Shown here: positions 1-9,260 of the stretch, piece after piece | Position numbering within the stretch: the stretch's first letter is position 1 | How the letters are laid out: every line of letters begins with the position of its first letter | Assembly (NCBI GenBank): GCA_902566675.1 | Contig: CACFJO010000002.1 | Span: 1-48,659 of the forward strand | Length of the DNA: 48,659 nt | DNA from: an uncultured Pelagibacteraceae bacterium | GTDB lineage: Bacteria > Pseudomonadota > Alphaproteobacteria > Pelagibacterales > Pelagibacteraceae | Direction of reading: 5' to 3' | Made by a program: the position numbers and the translations under genes | The notes under the pieces: model-generated | What the model saw: the letters and a program-made list of their open reading frames with translations, nothing else | Told to the model about the DNA's origin: nothing | The model's database searches: none

Positions 1-44
1 GCTAGTTCAAGCAATTTATCTCTGTAACTTAATTTTTTTTTCAT
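1..44 (-). CDS. N-terminal fragment of an unidentified protein (cut by left edge)
   Basis: On the minus strand an ATG at 44-42 opens a frame that stays open to the window edge, giving 14 whole codons (MKKKLSYRDKLLEL). It lies 3 bp downstream of the nfu stop codon and reads the same way, so it is probably the next gene of the trpS-nfu run. Fourteen residues are too few to name a family. Confidence 0.45.
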   Translation of the reverse strand, partial: MKKKLSYRDKLLEL

Positions 45-47
45 TTA

Positions 48-596
48 TTAGTTCGCCTCTACTGAGTTAACTTCTTTAATGTAATGTTTTAAAAGATTTT
101 GAACACCTTGTTTTAAGGTCATTAATGAGCTTGGGCAACCTGAACAACTGCCTTGTAATTCAACCTTTACAACTCCATTATCGAAGGATTTAAATTTTAT
201 ATCTCCTCCGTCTCTTGCTACAGCAGGTCTGATTTTTGAGTCTAAAACATCTATAATTTTTTTTACGGTTTCATCGTTATTATTTGAAGATTTTTCCAAT
301 TTTTGATGGTTTTTTAAAATAGGCTCATCATTTTTTTCAAAATAATCATTTAAGTGAGAGATAACCATAGGTTTTAACTCGTTCCAAGAAACCTCTTCGG
401 TCTTATTCACTGATAAAAAATTTTTCGATAAAAGGACTAGTTCAACCCCCTTAAATCCCAAAAGCTCTTTGATAAATACGTTATTTATATTTCTAGAATT
501 GCTCTTTTGAAATTCTTCAGTTCCAATAGCTGAAATAATTTTCTCAGAAAGAAACTTTAAAGAATTAGGATTAGGTGTAGGCTCTGTTTGTATCAT
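48..596 (-). CDS. nfu: Nfu/NifU-like Fe-S cluster scaffold-carrier protein
   Basis: This 182-aa protein has the two-part build of bacterial Nfu carriers. An Nfu_N domain fills about residues 1-90 (opening MIQTEPTPNPNSLKF is typical), and a C-terminal NifU domain fills about 108-175 with the cluster-binding CSGC motif inside GSCSGCPSS. Proteins of this family hold a [4Fe-4S] cluster between two subunits and pass it to apo-enzymes in the cytoplasm. The length is normal for alphaproteobacterial Nfu. It is preceded by trpS with a 12-bp gap on the same strand, so the two are probably co-transcribed, a packing rather than pathway link. Confidence 0.93.
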   Translation of the reverse strand: MIQTEPTPNPNSLKFLSEKIISAIGTEEFQKSNSRNINNVFIKELLGFKGVELVLLSKNFLSVNKTEEVSWNELKPMVISHLNDYFEKNDEPILKNHQKLEKSSNNNDETVKKIIDVLDSKIRPAVARDGGDIKFKSFDNGVVKVELQGSCSGCPSSLMTLKQGVQNLLKHYIKEVNSVEAN

Positions 597-608
597 TTGA
601 AATTTATA

Positions 609-1613
609 TTATATCAATCCCACTTTTTCACGTATAATTTTGAGGTTTTCCTCAGCTCTAATATTGGCTTTTTCTCTGCCTTTTTTTAAAACATTTTCAA
701 GGTGCGGCCTATCTTCCAAAAGTTTTTTGATCTGTTTTCCTACTGGAATTATTTCGCTTGTGAGAATCTCTGTAAGTTTTGATTTTAAGAAAGAATATTC
801 TTTACCTGACATTTCTTTAAGGACATTTTCTAAACTCATTTTTGATATCTCTGAGTAAATATTTAAAAGATTTAAAGCCTCAGGTTTTTTTTCAAGGCTT
901 TTCAAATTATCTGGTATAGGATCTGAGTCAGATTTTGCTTTTTTTATCTTTTTATTAATATCATCGGCACTATCTTTTAAATTGATTCTAGAATAATCAG
1001 AATCTTCCGATTTACTCATTTTTTTTGTACCATCCCTTAAACTCATTATCCTAGATACGTTTTTTGGGATTAATGGTTCAGGAAGTGGAAAAAAATCTTT
1101 ACAGTTAAAATCATTATTAAATTTTTGAGCAATATCTCTAGATAATTCTAAATGTTGTTTTTGGTCTGCGCCTACTGGAACATGTGTAGCTTTATATAAT
1201 AGTATATCTGCAGCCATTAAATTAGGATAAATATATAATCCTACACTAGCCGTCTCTTTGTCTGGTCCAGCTTTATCTTTAAATTGCGTCATCCTGTTTA
1301 ACCAACCTATTCTAGAAACACAATTTAATATCCAAGCTAACTCTGCATGTCCAGAGACAGAGGATTGATTGAATATAATGCTTTTGTTTGGATCAAGTCC
1401 TGTAGCTAAAAAACTCGCGACTGTTTCTAAAACATTATTTCTTAATTGTTCTGGTTTTTGAAGTGTAGTAATAGCGTGTAAATCTACAACGCAATAAATG
1501 CATTCCATCTCCTTTTGAAGAGAAACAAAGTTTTTCATAGCGCCGAGATAATTTCCTAAATGTAAATTTCCAGTTGGCTGAACTCCAGAGAATACTAATT
1601 TTTTTTTACTCAT
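609..1613 (-). CDS. trpS: Tryptophanyl-tRNA synthetase
   Basis: This class Ic aminoacyl-tRNA synthetase charges tRNA-Trp with tryptophan using ATP. At 334 aa it matches the bacterial family. The class I HIGH signature appears as HLGN at residues 18-21 after the usual SGVQPTGNLH opening, and KMSKS is present near residue 200. The Trp/ATP pocket segment with DLHAIT and the MAADILLYKA helix are also visible. It starts on ATG directly at the end of murJ, with stop and start adjacent, so murJ-trpS-nfu form one minus-strand transcription unit. Confidence 0.97.
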   Translation of the reverse strand: MSKKKLVFSGVQPTGNLHLGNYLGAMKNFVSLQKEMECIYCVVDLHAITTLQKPEQLRNNVLETVASFLATGLDPNKSIIFNQSSVSGHAELAWILNCVSRIGWLNRMTQFKDKAGPDKETASVGLYIYPNLMAADILLYKATHVPVGADQKQHLELSRDIAQKFNNDFNCKDFFPLPEPLIPKNVSRIMSLRDGTKKMSKSEDSDYSRINLKDSADDINKKIKKAKSDSDPIPDNLKSLEKKPEALNLLNIYSEISKMSLENVLKEMSGKEYSFLKSKLTEILTSEIIPVGKQIKKLLEDRPHLENVLKKGREKANIRAEENLKIIREKVGLI

Positions 1614-3140
1614 TTAATTTGTCTTATAATATTTTATTTTTAATAAACCCAATAAATAACAAGATAACAAATAAACAATTACTGCGAAACCTACAACGGT
1701 TATTAAATAAAATGACTTATAAACATAGTTGTAATCTAAGTAACTAGCGTACTTTTTTATAACAAATATGAGCGATGTAGACATAATAATAGATGAAATA
1801 ATTATTTTTAAAGAATTAAAAAACAGTTTTTTTTGTAAAAGTAAAAAATCATTTTTATATAGACAACATAAATAAATAAATACACCAACCCAAGTAGATA
1901 TAGAAGTAGCTATCGGAATTATCATAAAGCCAACATGATTGAAAAAACTTATGCTAATAAGAATATTTAATAACACAATTAAGGAAGAAATATAAAATGG
2001 TGTTTTCGTATTATCTCTAGCAAAGAAAAAGTTCGCCAAAATCTTAATCATGGAAAAAGCTACAACGCCATAACCAAAATACATAAGCGCATCTGAAGTC
2101 ATTTCAACATCTTTTGTGTTAAAAGATCCGTAGCCAAACAATCCGTTAATAATCTCTTTTGAAGCAATTATTAGCCCTAAGCTTGCGGGTAAGGAAAGTA
2201 ATAAAGATAATTCAATTGACTTATTTTGAATTTTAGAAACTTTCAAAAAGTTTTTTTTTTTGAGTGCTGTTGAGAGCACGGGTAACGAAACTGTACTTAC
2301 AGCTATACCTGCAATTGCAAGATTAATTTGATAAACTCTATCGGCATAATATAGATATGAAACCGCTCCTGATTGAAAAGAAGCTATTATAGTGCCTACT
2401 AAAATATTAATTTGTGTTACTCCTGAAGATAGAATACTCGGTACTAATTTTTTAAAAAAAAATCTTACCTTATTGGTTATTTTTAAATTATAATTTAATT
2501 TTGGTTTATAAAATTTAAAAGTAAAATAAATTAAAAAGAATAATTGGAATATTCCAGCGACAGTTACGCCATAAGAAAGTTGTTTTGCTATATCAAAATT
2601 TTCAATATATGAAATTATAATACTAGCTATTAAAACAACATTTAAAATTATCGGTGCTGCTGCAGCAGCAGCAAATTTGTTATTTGAGTTTAAAATTCCT
2701 GAAAAAAATGAAGATAAACATACAAATAGAAGGAAGGGGAAAGTAATTCTTGTAAATTCTACAGCTAGATTGAACTTAACGCCGTCATCTATAAAACCTG
2801 GGGCAATCAAAAAAACTAATTGTGGGGTAAAAATTTCCGCAAGTGTGACAATAAAGAGTAAAATAATCAAAAGAAAATTAAAAACATCATCTGCAAATAT
2901 TTTACCTTTTTTTTTACTTTCTAATTTTGCAGCTGTATAGCTAGGTATAAAAGCTGCATTAAATGTTCCTTCAGCAAATAATCGTCTAAAAGTGTTAGGT
3001 AGCCTAAATGCAACAAAAAAAGCGTCAGCGAAAACTGATGCCCCTAAAAATATAGCTATTAAAATATCTCTTAAATAACCTAAAACCCTGCTGATAAGAG
3101 TGAAAAAACCGAATAATGATGCTGAAGATAACAAGTTCAT
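1614..3140 (-). CDS. murJ: Lipid II flippase MurJ (MviN)
   Basis: This 508-aa polytopic membrane protein of the MOP/MATE-like fold flips lipid-linked peptidoglycan precursors across the inner membrane. The N-terminus is diagnostic: SLFGFFTLISRVLGYLRD followed by FLGASVFADAFFVAFRLPN, the MurJ region with conserved arginines lining the cavity. RRLFAEGTFNAAF follows around residue 55. The rest is a run of hydrophobic segments consistent with about 14 helices. It heads the murJ-trpS-nfu run and is divergent from the malic enzyme gene, with 69 bp between the starts. Confidence 0.96.
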   Translation of the reverse strand: MNLLSSASLFGFFTLISRVLGYLRDILIAIFLGASVFADAFFVAFRLPNTFRRLFAEGTFNAAFIPSYTAAKLESKKKGKIFADDVFNFLLIILLFIVTLAEIFTPQLVFLIAPGFIDDGVKFNLAVEFTRITFPFLLFVCLSSFFSGILNSNNKFAAAAAAPIILNVVLIASIIISYIENFDIAKQLSYGVTVAGIFQLFFLIYFTFKFYKPKLNYNLKITNKVRFFFKKLVPSILSSGVTQINILVGTIIASFQSGAVSYLYYADRVYQINLAIAGIAVSTVSLPVLSTALKKKNFLKVSKIQNKSIELSLLLSLPASLGLIIASKEIINGLFGYGSFNTKDVEMTSDALMYFGYGVVAFSMIKILANFFFARDNTKTPFYISSLIVLLNILISISFFNHVGFMIIPIATSISTWVGVFIYLCCLYKNDFLLLQKKLFFNSLKIIISSIIMSTSLIFVIKKYASYLDYNYVYKSFYLITVVGFAVIVYLLSCYLLGLLKIKYYKTN

Positions 3141-3209
3141 TGAAAATCTAAATTAAGCCATAAATTTATAGTGAATTTAAATTCTTTATATTACATACTC
3201 AAATAATAA

Positions 3210-5492
3210 ATGCCAAAAAAAACTGAAATTGATCATTATTCAGATAAAGAAGCACTTGATTTTCATATAAAAGGAAAGTCAGGCAAAATTGAGATCAATT
3301 CGAGTAAACCTTTAACAACCAAAAGAGATCTTTCACTTGCATATTCACCTGGAGTTGCGGCTCCCGTTAAAGAAATAGCAAAAAATCCAGAACTTGCATA
3401 CGACTATACCAGCAAGGGCAATCTAGTTGCAGTAATCAGTAATGGCTCTGCAATTTTAGGGCTTGGTAATCTTGGAGCTTTAGCATCAAAACCTGTTATG
3501 GAAGGTAAATCTGTTTTATTCAAAAGATTTGCTGATATAGATTCAATAGATATAGAAATAAACAATAATAATCCTGACTCAATTATTGAAACAATAAAAA
3601 ATATTGGAGGAACATTTGGCGGAATCAATCTTGAAGATATCGCTGCTCCAGATTGTTTTATTATAGAGCAGAAGCTTAAAGAACTTTTAGACATTCCTGT
3701 TTTTCATGATGATCAACATGGAACTGCAATTATAACGACTGCAGCGCTTATTAATGCTCTAGATATTTCAAAAAAGAAAATAGATAAAGTAAAAATTGTT
3801 ATCAATGGTGCTGGTGCTTCTGCACAAGCTTGTGCAAATTTATTTAAAAGTTCTGGTGTAAAAAATGAAAATATTATCATGTGTGATAGTAAGGGCGTTA
3901 TTTACAAAGGACGTAAAAATATTGATCAATTTAAATCAGCGTTTGCATCTAATACTAAGTGCAGGACTCTAAATGAAGCTATTAATAATGCAGATGTATT
4001 TTTAGGGTTATCAGCTAAAGATGTTGTCTCTAAAGAAATGGTTCAATCTATGGCTAAAGATCCAATAATTTTTGCCTGTGCGAATCCGGATCCAGAAATT
4101 AAACCAGAACTAATTAAAGAGGTCAGGTCCGATGCAATTATAGCTACAGGTAGATCTGATTACCCAAACCAAGTTAATAATCTGATTGGTTTTCCTTACA
4201 TTTTTAGAGGTGCACTAGATGTTAGAGCTAAAGAGATAAATGAAGAAATGAAAGTTGCAGCAGCTAAAGCAATTGCTCTTCTTGCTCGTGAAAATGTTCC
4301 TGATGAAGTTGTCTCAGCCTATGGTGGTGATCGTCCTAGATATGGGAAAGATTATATAATACCTTCTACATTCGATCCAAGACTTATAAGTGTAATTCCT
4401 GCTGCAGTGGCAGAAGCTGCAATGAAAAGTGGTGTCGCAAGAAAAAATATCCAAGATATTGAAATTTACAAAGATCAGCTAACTAACCGACTTGATCCTA
4501 CAATGTCTTTAATGCAAGGTATCAATGCAAAAGTTAGAAAAAATCCTAAAAAAGTTATTTTTGCAGAGGGTGAAGACGAGAATATGTTAAAGGCAGCTAT
4601 TGAATTTGGAAGACATAAATTAGGAACTCCAATTTTAATTGGTGCAGAGAAAAGAATTAGACAACAGCTTAAAAATATTGGTTTAGATGAAAATTATGAA
4701 ATTCAAATTGTAAATTCCACTAATAAAGAAAAAAGAGATAAATATGTAAAACATCTTTATAAAAAGCTTCAAAGAGAAGGACAGCTTGAAAGAGACGTTG
4801 ATCGTCTAGTACGTAATGATAGAATTGCTTGGGGAGCATCTATGATTGCCTGTAAAGATGCAGACGCGATGGTAACAGGAAATATAAGACACTATGCAGC
4901 TTCTATAGAAAAATTAAAAAAAGTAACTGAGCCTCGACCAGGTGAAGAAATCTTTGGTATGACAATGATTACATTGAAAGGAAAAACAATACTAGTTGCG
5001 GATACAAATGTTCAGGATTTTCCTTCGCCTGAAAGACTTGTGAAAGTATCAAAATCATGTGTAAGAGTAGCCAGGTTATTTGGTTTTGACCCAAAGGTAG
5101 CTTTTTTATCTCATTCAACGTTTGGAAAACCAATATCTAAAAATACAAAACATGTTAGGGATGCGATCGAACTATTAAAAAAAGACAAAGTTGATTTTGA
5201 CTTTGATGGAGAAATGCAACCTGATGTAGCTCTTAATCCTATTTACAAAGAAATTTACCCTTTTTCAAAAATTGTAGGTAACGCAAATATATTAATTATG
5301 CCTGCGTTGCACAGTGCAGCCATATCAACAAAGTTAATGAAAGTTTTCGGTGGCGGAAAATTAATTGGACCTCTTTTGATTGGTTTAGGCTCGCCAATAG
5401 AAGTTGCTCCATTAAGAGCTTCTACTTCAGAAATTTTAAATTTAGCGTCAATTGCTGCTTTCTCTTCTGATGTAATAGATTATTCTAAATAA
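3210..5492 (+). CDS. maeB: NADP-dependent malic enzyme with C-terminal phosphotransacetylase-like domain
   Basis: This enzyme decarboxylates malate to pyruvate and feeds NAD(P)H and pyruvate pools from the TCA cycle. The 760-aa chain has the MaeB layout. The malic N-domain includes SLAYSPGVAAPVKEI near residue 45. The NAD-binding domain includes VINGAGASAQACANLF near residue 195 and a CANPDPEI segment. From about residue 430 to the end there is a phosphate acetyl/butaryltransferase-like domain. In known MaeB the latter is regulatory and not catalytic. ATG at 3210 has no clear Shine-Dalgarno sequence. The stop codon abuts that of the convergent BON lipoprotein gene. Confidence 0.96.
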   Translation: MPKKTEIDHYSDKEALDFHIKGKSGKIEINSSKPLTTKRDLSLAYSPGVAAPVKEIAKNPELAYDYTSKGNLVAVISNGSAILGLGNLGALASKPVMEGKSVLFKRFADIDSIDIEINNNNPDSIIETIKNIGGTFGGINLEDIAAPDCFIIEQKLKELLDIPVFHDDQHGTAIITTAALINALDISKKKIDKVKIVINGAGASAQACANLFKSSGVKNENIIMCDSKGVIYKGRKNIDQFKSAFASNTKCRTLNEAINNADVFLGLSAKDVVSKEMVQSMAKDPIIFACANPDPEIKPELIKEVRSDAIIATGRSDYPNQVNNLIGFPYIFRGALDVRAKEINEEMKVAAAKAIALLARENVPDEVVSAYGGDRPRYGKDYIIPSTFDPRLISVIPAAVAEAAMKSGVARKNIQDIEIYKDQLTNRLDPTMSLMQGINAKVRKNPKKVIFAEGEDENMLKAAIEFGRHKLGTPILIGAEKRIRQQLKNIGLDENYEIQIVNSTNKEKRDKYVKHLYKKLQREGQLERDVDRLVRNDRIAWGASMIACKDADAMVTGNIRHYAASIEKLKKVTEPRPGEEIFGMTMITLKGKTILVADTNVQDFPSPERLVKVSKSCVRVARLFGFDPKVAFLSHSTFGKPISKNTKHVRDAIELLKKDKVDFDFDGEMQPDVALNPIYKEIYPFSKIVGNANILIMPALHSAAISTKLMKVFGGGKLIGPLLIGLGSPIEVAPLRASTSEILNLASIAAFSSDVIDYSK

Positions 5493-6071
5493 TTAGAGTT
5501 TACTTCGACTTAATTCTGTAGCTAGATATATCGAGGGATAAATTTTTTCTACATCGTATATTTTATTAGCCTCATTGATGACTTCTTTTCTTTCTGCTTG
5601 ATCCATTGCAATACCAAAAATGTAAATGTTTTTATTTATCGTTTCCAAAGTATAATTTCTTGCTTTTGTTTTTTTATTAAAGATTAACGCTGACCTTAAT
5701 TGACTAGTGATTAAAATATCTTTTGCTGCACTTTTAAAATTTGTTTGACCCTTAATCCTAATTGTATTTTTTACAGATCTAACTCCATTAGTTTCCCAAG
5801 CCATCTTGGTAATTTTAATTTTTTCTTCAGGCTGATCTACTTTACCTGACAAAAAAATGTTTCCGTCTCTTACTTCTGATTGAATAGATAAAAAATATTT
5901 TTTATCTTTTAGAGCAAGCCTTGCGCTAAGATTTTTTTGCATTATAGTATCATCGATTTGCATCCCGATCGTCCTAGGGTCAAAAGTTATATCAACACCA
6001 GCTCCAAACTGACTGATAGAGGTACATGAAGTTAATAAAATTATAATAAAAAAACTAGCTGCTCTTATCAT
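5493..6071 (-). CDS. BON-domain lipoprotein (YraP/DolP-like)
   Basis: The 192-aa protein begins with a lipoprotein signal peptide ending in LLTSC (Cys 16). Two BON modules of about 65 residues follow. The first is centred on VRDGNIFLSGKVDQPEEK and the second on NYTLETINKNIYIFGIA, each ending with a valine/isoleucine-rich strand. BON domains bind lipid or act at the outer membrane. The E. coli relative DolP/YraP is an outer-membrane lipoprotein important for envelope integrity. Its start lies inside the end of rsmI (17-bp overlap), and an LpoA-like gene follows, which matches the content of the E. coli yraL-yraM-yraP locus. Family is secure; exact orthology is inferred. Confidence 0.85.
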   Translation of the reverse strand: MIRAASFFIIILLTSCTSISQFGAGVDITFDPRTIGMQIDDTIMQKNLSARLALKDKKYFLSIQSEVRDGNIFLSGKVDQPEEKIKITKMAWETNGVRSVKNTIRIKGQTNFKSAAKDILITSQLRSALIFNKKTKARNYTLETINKNIYIFGIAMDQAERKEVINEANKIYDVEKIYPSIYLATELSRSKL

Positions 6072-6894
6072 TTTTAATTTTTAAACATAGATCGTATATT
6101 TTTTTTTTATTAATATTTTCTGTTTCCATGATTAGATTAACAGTATCCTTAAGGCTATATTTTTTTAAATATTTTTTTATTTTGTTGATAATTCTTACAT
6201 AGTTAATCTCATCTTTTTTAGCTTTTTTGCTGGAGATCACCACTGTTAACTCACCTTTTATGGGATCTTTTGATAAACTGAAATTGTCTATATTTCCTCT
6301 GTAAAATTCTTCATGGATTTTAGTAATTTCTTTAGCGATCATTATCTCTCTTCCAGAAAAATATCTTTTAAATTTTTGAATGATTGAACTAATTTTAATA
6401 GCAGGAATAAAAAAAACTTGTGAGTATTCAATTTTAGATAAATTATTTAATATTCTATCTCTTTCGTTTTCCTTTTTAGGTAAAAATCCATAAAAAAGAA
6501 ATTGATCACTAAAACCAGATACGCTCATTGCACTCGTAATTGATGAAACGCCTGGAATTGGAATAATTTTTATTTTCTTTGCTACACACTCATTTATTAA
6601 AATTCTTCCTGGATCTGACAATAGTGGTGTTCCTGCATCTGAAATAAGTGACAAAATTTTGCCCTTATTGATGTGCTCTATAACATTGTTTACTTTTTTT
6701 TTTTCGTTAAACTTATGGTATGAAATTAATCTTTTTTTTATTTTTAAATGATTTAAAAGTTTTAAAGATCTTCTCGTATCTTCGCATAGAATAATGTCGG
6801 AATTTTTTAAAACCTCAACAGCTCTTAAAGTAATATCATCAAGATTTCCTATTGGTGTTGAAACAATGTATAAACAATTTAGTAATAATTTCAT
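6055..6894 (-). CDS. rsmI: 16S rRNA (cytidine(1402)-2'-O)-methyltransferase RsmI
   Basis: RsmI methylates the 2'-OH of C1402 in the 16S rRNA decoding centre using S-adenosylmethionine. The tetrapyrrole-methylase fold is evident from the opening LYIVSTPIGNLDDIT, then ILCEDTRRSLKLL near residue 40, then SDAGTPLLSDPG near residue 85 and PGVSSITSAMSVSG near 120. The length of 279 aa is normal. The start codon is separated by only 3 bp from the start of the divergent LpoA-like gene, and the 3' end overlaps the BON lipoprotein start. Confidence 0.96.
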   Translation of the reverse strand: MKLLLNCLYIVSTPIGNLDDITLRAVEVLKNSDIILCEDTRRSLKLLNHLKIKKRLISYHKFNEKKKVNNVIEHINKGKILSLISDAGTPLLSDPGRILINECVAKKIKIIPIPGVSSITSAMSVSGFSDQFLFYGFLPKKENERDRILNNLSKIEYSQVFFIPAIKISSIIQKFKRYFSGREIMIAKEITKIHEEFYRGNIDNFSLSKDPIKGELTVVISSKKAKKDEINYVRIINKIKKYLKKYSLKDTVNLIMETENINKKKIYDLCLKIKNDKSS

Positions 6895-6897
6895 TCT

Positions 6898-8052
6898 ATG
6901 AAAAAAAAGGTTCTAATACTGATATCTTACATAATATTGATATTGAATTCTAATCTTTTAAAAGCAGATGAAAATAAAATTCTTAAAGTTGGTCTCCTAG
7001 CTCCTTTAACTGGTCAATATGAAGAACTAGGTAATTCGCTCTTATACTCTTTACAGCTGGCTTTAAGTGAAATTGATGACGAAAATGTATTTATTATTCC
7101 TAGGGATGCAGGATTTAACAACAAAGAAAAATTAAGAAAAGCTATTCAAAGTTTTGAGGAACAAAATGTAAGTATAGTTATAGGACCTATAAGTTACCAA
7201 GACTTCGATGAGGCAAAAAAATTTAGTAATATCACTTTTATATCTCCCTCAAATATATCTCCAGAGTTTGGGAATAACATAATAAGTGTAGGAATAAGTT
7301 TAGACTCACAGCTAAAAACTTTAGAAAAATTTATTAAAAAACAAAAAAAAAATAAAACAGTTATCCTGTTTCCTGATAACCAATATAGGCCATTAATAGA
7401 AAAAAAACTGAAAACACTTAACCTTAATAATTTAAAAACATTTACTTATAATCCTAATCCTGAGGTATTAACTGGCGATATTGAAATTTTAACTAATTAT
7501 TCACAAAGAAAAAAAAATTTATCATTAAGAAAAAAACTATATGAAGACAAAGAAGATGAACAATCAATGAAAGCACTAGAAAGACTTGATCAATTATATA
7601 CCTTAGGGGGAGTAAATTTCGACTCTGTCATTATTGTAGATTTTGGAAATAGTCTTAAAAGTGTATTAACTTCTTTAGTATACACTGATGTAAACCAAAA
7701 TCAGGTTTTAATAACTACTGTAAATCAATGGTTCGACGAAAGTATTTTTTATGAGAATACAATTAAAGAATTGTATTACCCCTCTATAAATTACAAAGAG
7801 TTTAAGAAATATAATGATATTTATTTTAAGAAATTTAAATCGTATCCAAATGAAATAACAATATTAACTTATGATGCTTTAGGGCTTATTTACTATGCTT
7901 GGAAAGAAAATGGTAATATCAATTCAATAAATGATTTTTCTTTTAAAAATAAAATTAAAGGAAAAATTGGTACATTTAGTTTTAAAGATAAAAAAGTTTT
8001 ACAAGATCTTGAAATTTACAAAGTAGATAAAGATAGATTCTCTAAATTCTGA
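6898..8052 (+). CDS. Periplasmic LpoA-like / penicillin-binding-protein activator family protein
   Basis: The 384-aa protein has an N-terminal signal sequence (hydrophobic segment about residues 5-20, ending near LKADE). The rest has the fold of periplasmic ligand-binding type 1 proteins: LKVGLLAPLTGQYEELG at about 30-46 and VIGPISYQDF near 95. This matches the C-terminal domain of LpoA (YraM), which activates penicillin-binding proteins, but also resembles branched-chain amino-acid binding proteins. There is no ABC permease nearby, and rsmI is the divergent neighbour, as yraM is beside yraL in E. coli. I therefore favour the cell-wall role, by inference. The last 11 bp overlap the convergent rdgB gene. 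Confidence 0.75.
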   Translation: MKKKVLILISYIILILNSNLLKADENKILKVGLLAPLTGQYEELGNSLLYSLQLALSEIDDENVFIIPRDAGFNNKEKLRKAIQSFEEQNVSIVIGPISYQDFDEAKKFSNITFISPSNISPEFGNNIISVGISLDSQLKTLEKFIKKQKKNKTVILFPDNQYRPLIEKKLKTLNLNNLKTFTYNPNPEVLTGDIEILTNYSQRKKNLSLRKKLYEDKEDEQSMKALERLDQLYTLGGVNFDSVIIVDFGNSLKSVLTSLVYTDVNQNQVLITTVNQWFDESIFYENTIKELYYPSINYKEFKKYNDIYFKKFKSYPNEITILTYDALGLIYYAWKENGNINSINDFSFKNKIKGKIGTFSFKDKKVLQDLEIYKVDKDRFSKF

Positions 8053-8617
8053 CCCTTTTTTTCAATTTTCTAAATGCAATAAATCTGTGATCAATTTTCA
8101 TTTTTTTGTATTTTGGTAACTCACCAAAAGTTTTTGTATAGGAATTGGGTATAAAAATAGGGTCATAACCGAATCCTTTATTTCCTCTAATTTTGTTTGA
8201 AATCGTTCCATTTATTTTTCCAATCACAGAAATTGATTTTTTTTTTTTATCTTTATAAGTAAGTGCGCAAATAAAGTAAGCAGACCTATTTTTTTTATTC
8301 TTCATTTTTTTTAAAAGATATTGCATCGCCTTAAAAAAACTACCGTATTTTTTTGCCAATCTCGCAGAATAAATTCCTGGCTTATTTTTAATTGATTTAA
8401 TACATAAACCAGAGTCATCAGAGATCACAGGAAAATTAACAAACTTAGAAAAATAATTTGCTTTAAGTTTTGAATTTGATCCAAAAGTTTTTCCTGTTTC
8501 TTTTGGGCTTTTAATTTTTAATGATTTCGGAGAAATTTTTTTATATTTTTTTGATAATAAAACAGCAATTTCTCTAAATTTACCTTGATTATGAGTACCT
8601 ATCAAAATTTTTTTCAT
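8042..8617 (-). CDS. rdgB: XTP/dITP diphosphatase (RdgB/HAM1 family)
   Basis: This house-cleaning pyrophosphatase hydrolyses ITP, dITP and XTP to monophosphates, keeping deaminated purines out of nucleic acids. The 191-aa protein carries the family signatures in order: IGTHNQGKFREI at 6-17, SDDSGLCI near residue 67, PGIYSARLAKKYG and GNKGFGYDPIFIP near 145. It sits next to grpE-dnaK-dnaJ, divergent with a 43-bp gap, an arrangement common in alphaproteobacteria. Its 3' end overlaps the LpoA-like gene by 11 bp. Confidence 0.95.
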   Translation of the reverse strand: MKKILIGTHNQGKFREIAVLLSKKYKKISPKSLKIKSPKETGKTFGSNSKLKANYFSKFVNFPVISDDSGLCIKSIKNKPGIYSARLAKKYGSFFKAMQYLLKKMKNKKNRSAYFICALTYKDKKKKSISVIGKINGTISNKIRGNKGFGYDPIFIPNSYTKTFGELPKYKKMKIDHRFIAFRKLKKRVRI

Positions 8618-8660
8618 AAGGCTCTAGTAATTACATAAATACTTACTATATAGCAATAAA

Positions 8661-9251
8661 ATGGTCGATAATATAAAAAAGCAGACAAACAAAGAAGTCC
8701 CTAAAGAGGAAAAAAATAATATCTCTAAAGCCTCCAGCGAAAAAAAAACGAAAGAGACTACTGTTGAAGAAAAACTTAAAGAAACTGAGGATAAACTGCT
8801 TAGATCTTTAGCTGAAATTGAGAATCAAAGAAGAAGATTTGAGAAAGAAATCAAGGATGCTTTTGAATTTGGATCTATTAACTTTGCTAGAGAAAGTTTA
8901 GCAATACTTGATAATTTGCAAAGAGCAAAAATCGCAATAAGAAATGATAAAGTTTTAAAAGATAATAAGGATTTAGAAAAATTTCTTGAAAATATAAGAA
9001 TTATAGAAAAAGACCTAATAACTATATTTGAAAAAAATAATATTAAAAAAATTATTGCAGAAAACAAAAAATTTGACCCCAATCTACATCAAGCAATGAC
9101 TGAGATTGAAGATGAAAATAAAGAGCCTGGGACAATTATTCAAGAAATACAATCAGGCTACATGTTGGGTGAAAGATTGTTAAGACCCGCGTTAGTAGGT
9201 GTAGCGAAGAAGAAAAATTCAAAAAATCACGAAAAAGATGAAAAAAAATAG
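8661..9251 (+). CDS. grpE: Nucleotide exchange factor GrpE
   Basis: GrpE releases ADP from DnaK and so drives the Hsp70 cycle. The 196-aa protein has a charged, lysine/glutamate-rich and probably disordered N-terminal tail (about 1-35). A long coiled-coil helix follows, with the family segment LLRSLAEIENQRRR. The C-terminal beta-domain has FDPNLHQAM and GYMLGERLLRPALVGV. The order grpE-dnaK-dnaJ on one strand fits a chaperone operon. A sigma-32-like promoter lies between grpE and dnaK, so dnaK may also be transcribed on its own. Confidence 0.96.
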   Translation: MVDNIKKQTNKEVPKEEKNNISKASSEKKTKETTVEEKLKETEDKLLRSLAEIENQRRRFEKEIKDAFEFGSINFARESLAILDNLQRAKIAIRNDKVLKDNKDLEKFLENIRIIEKDLITIFEKNNIKKIIAENKKFDPNLHQAMTEIEDENKEPGTIIQEIQSGYMLGERLLRPALVGVAKKKNSKNHEKDEKK

Positions 9252-9260
9252 AAAAAACGG

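Noticed and set aside
2677-2940. An 87-codon plus-strand open frame.
   Set aside because: It lies antisense within murJ and has no recognisable domain.
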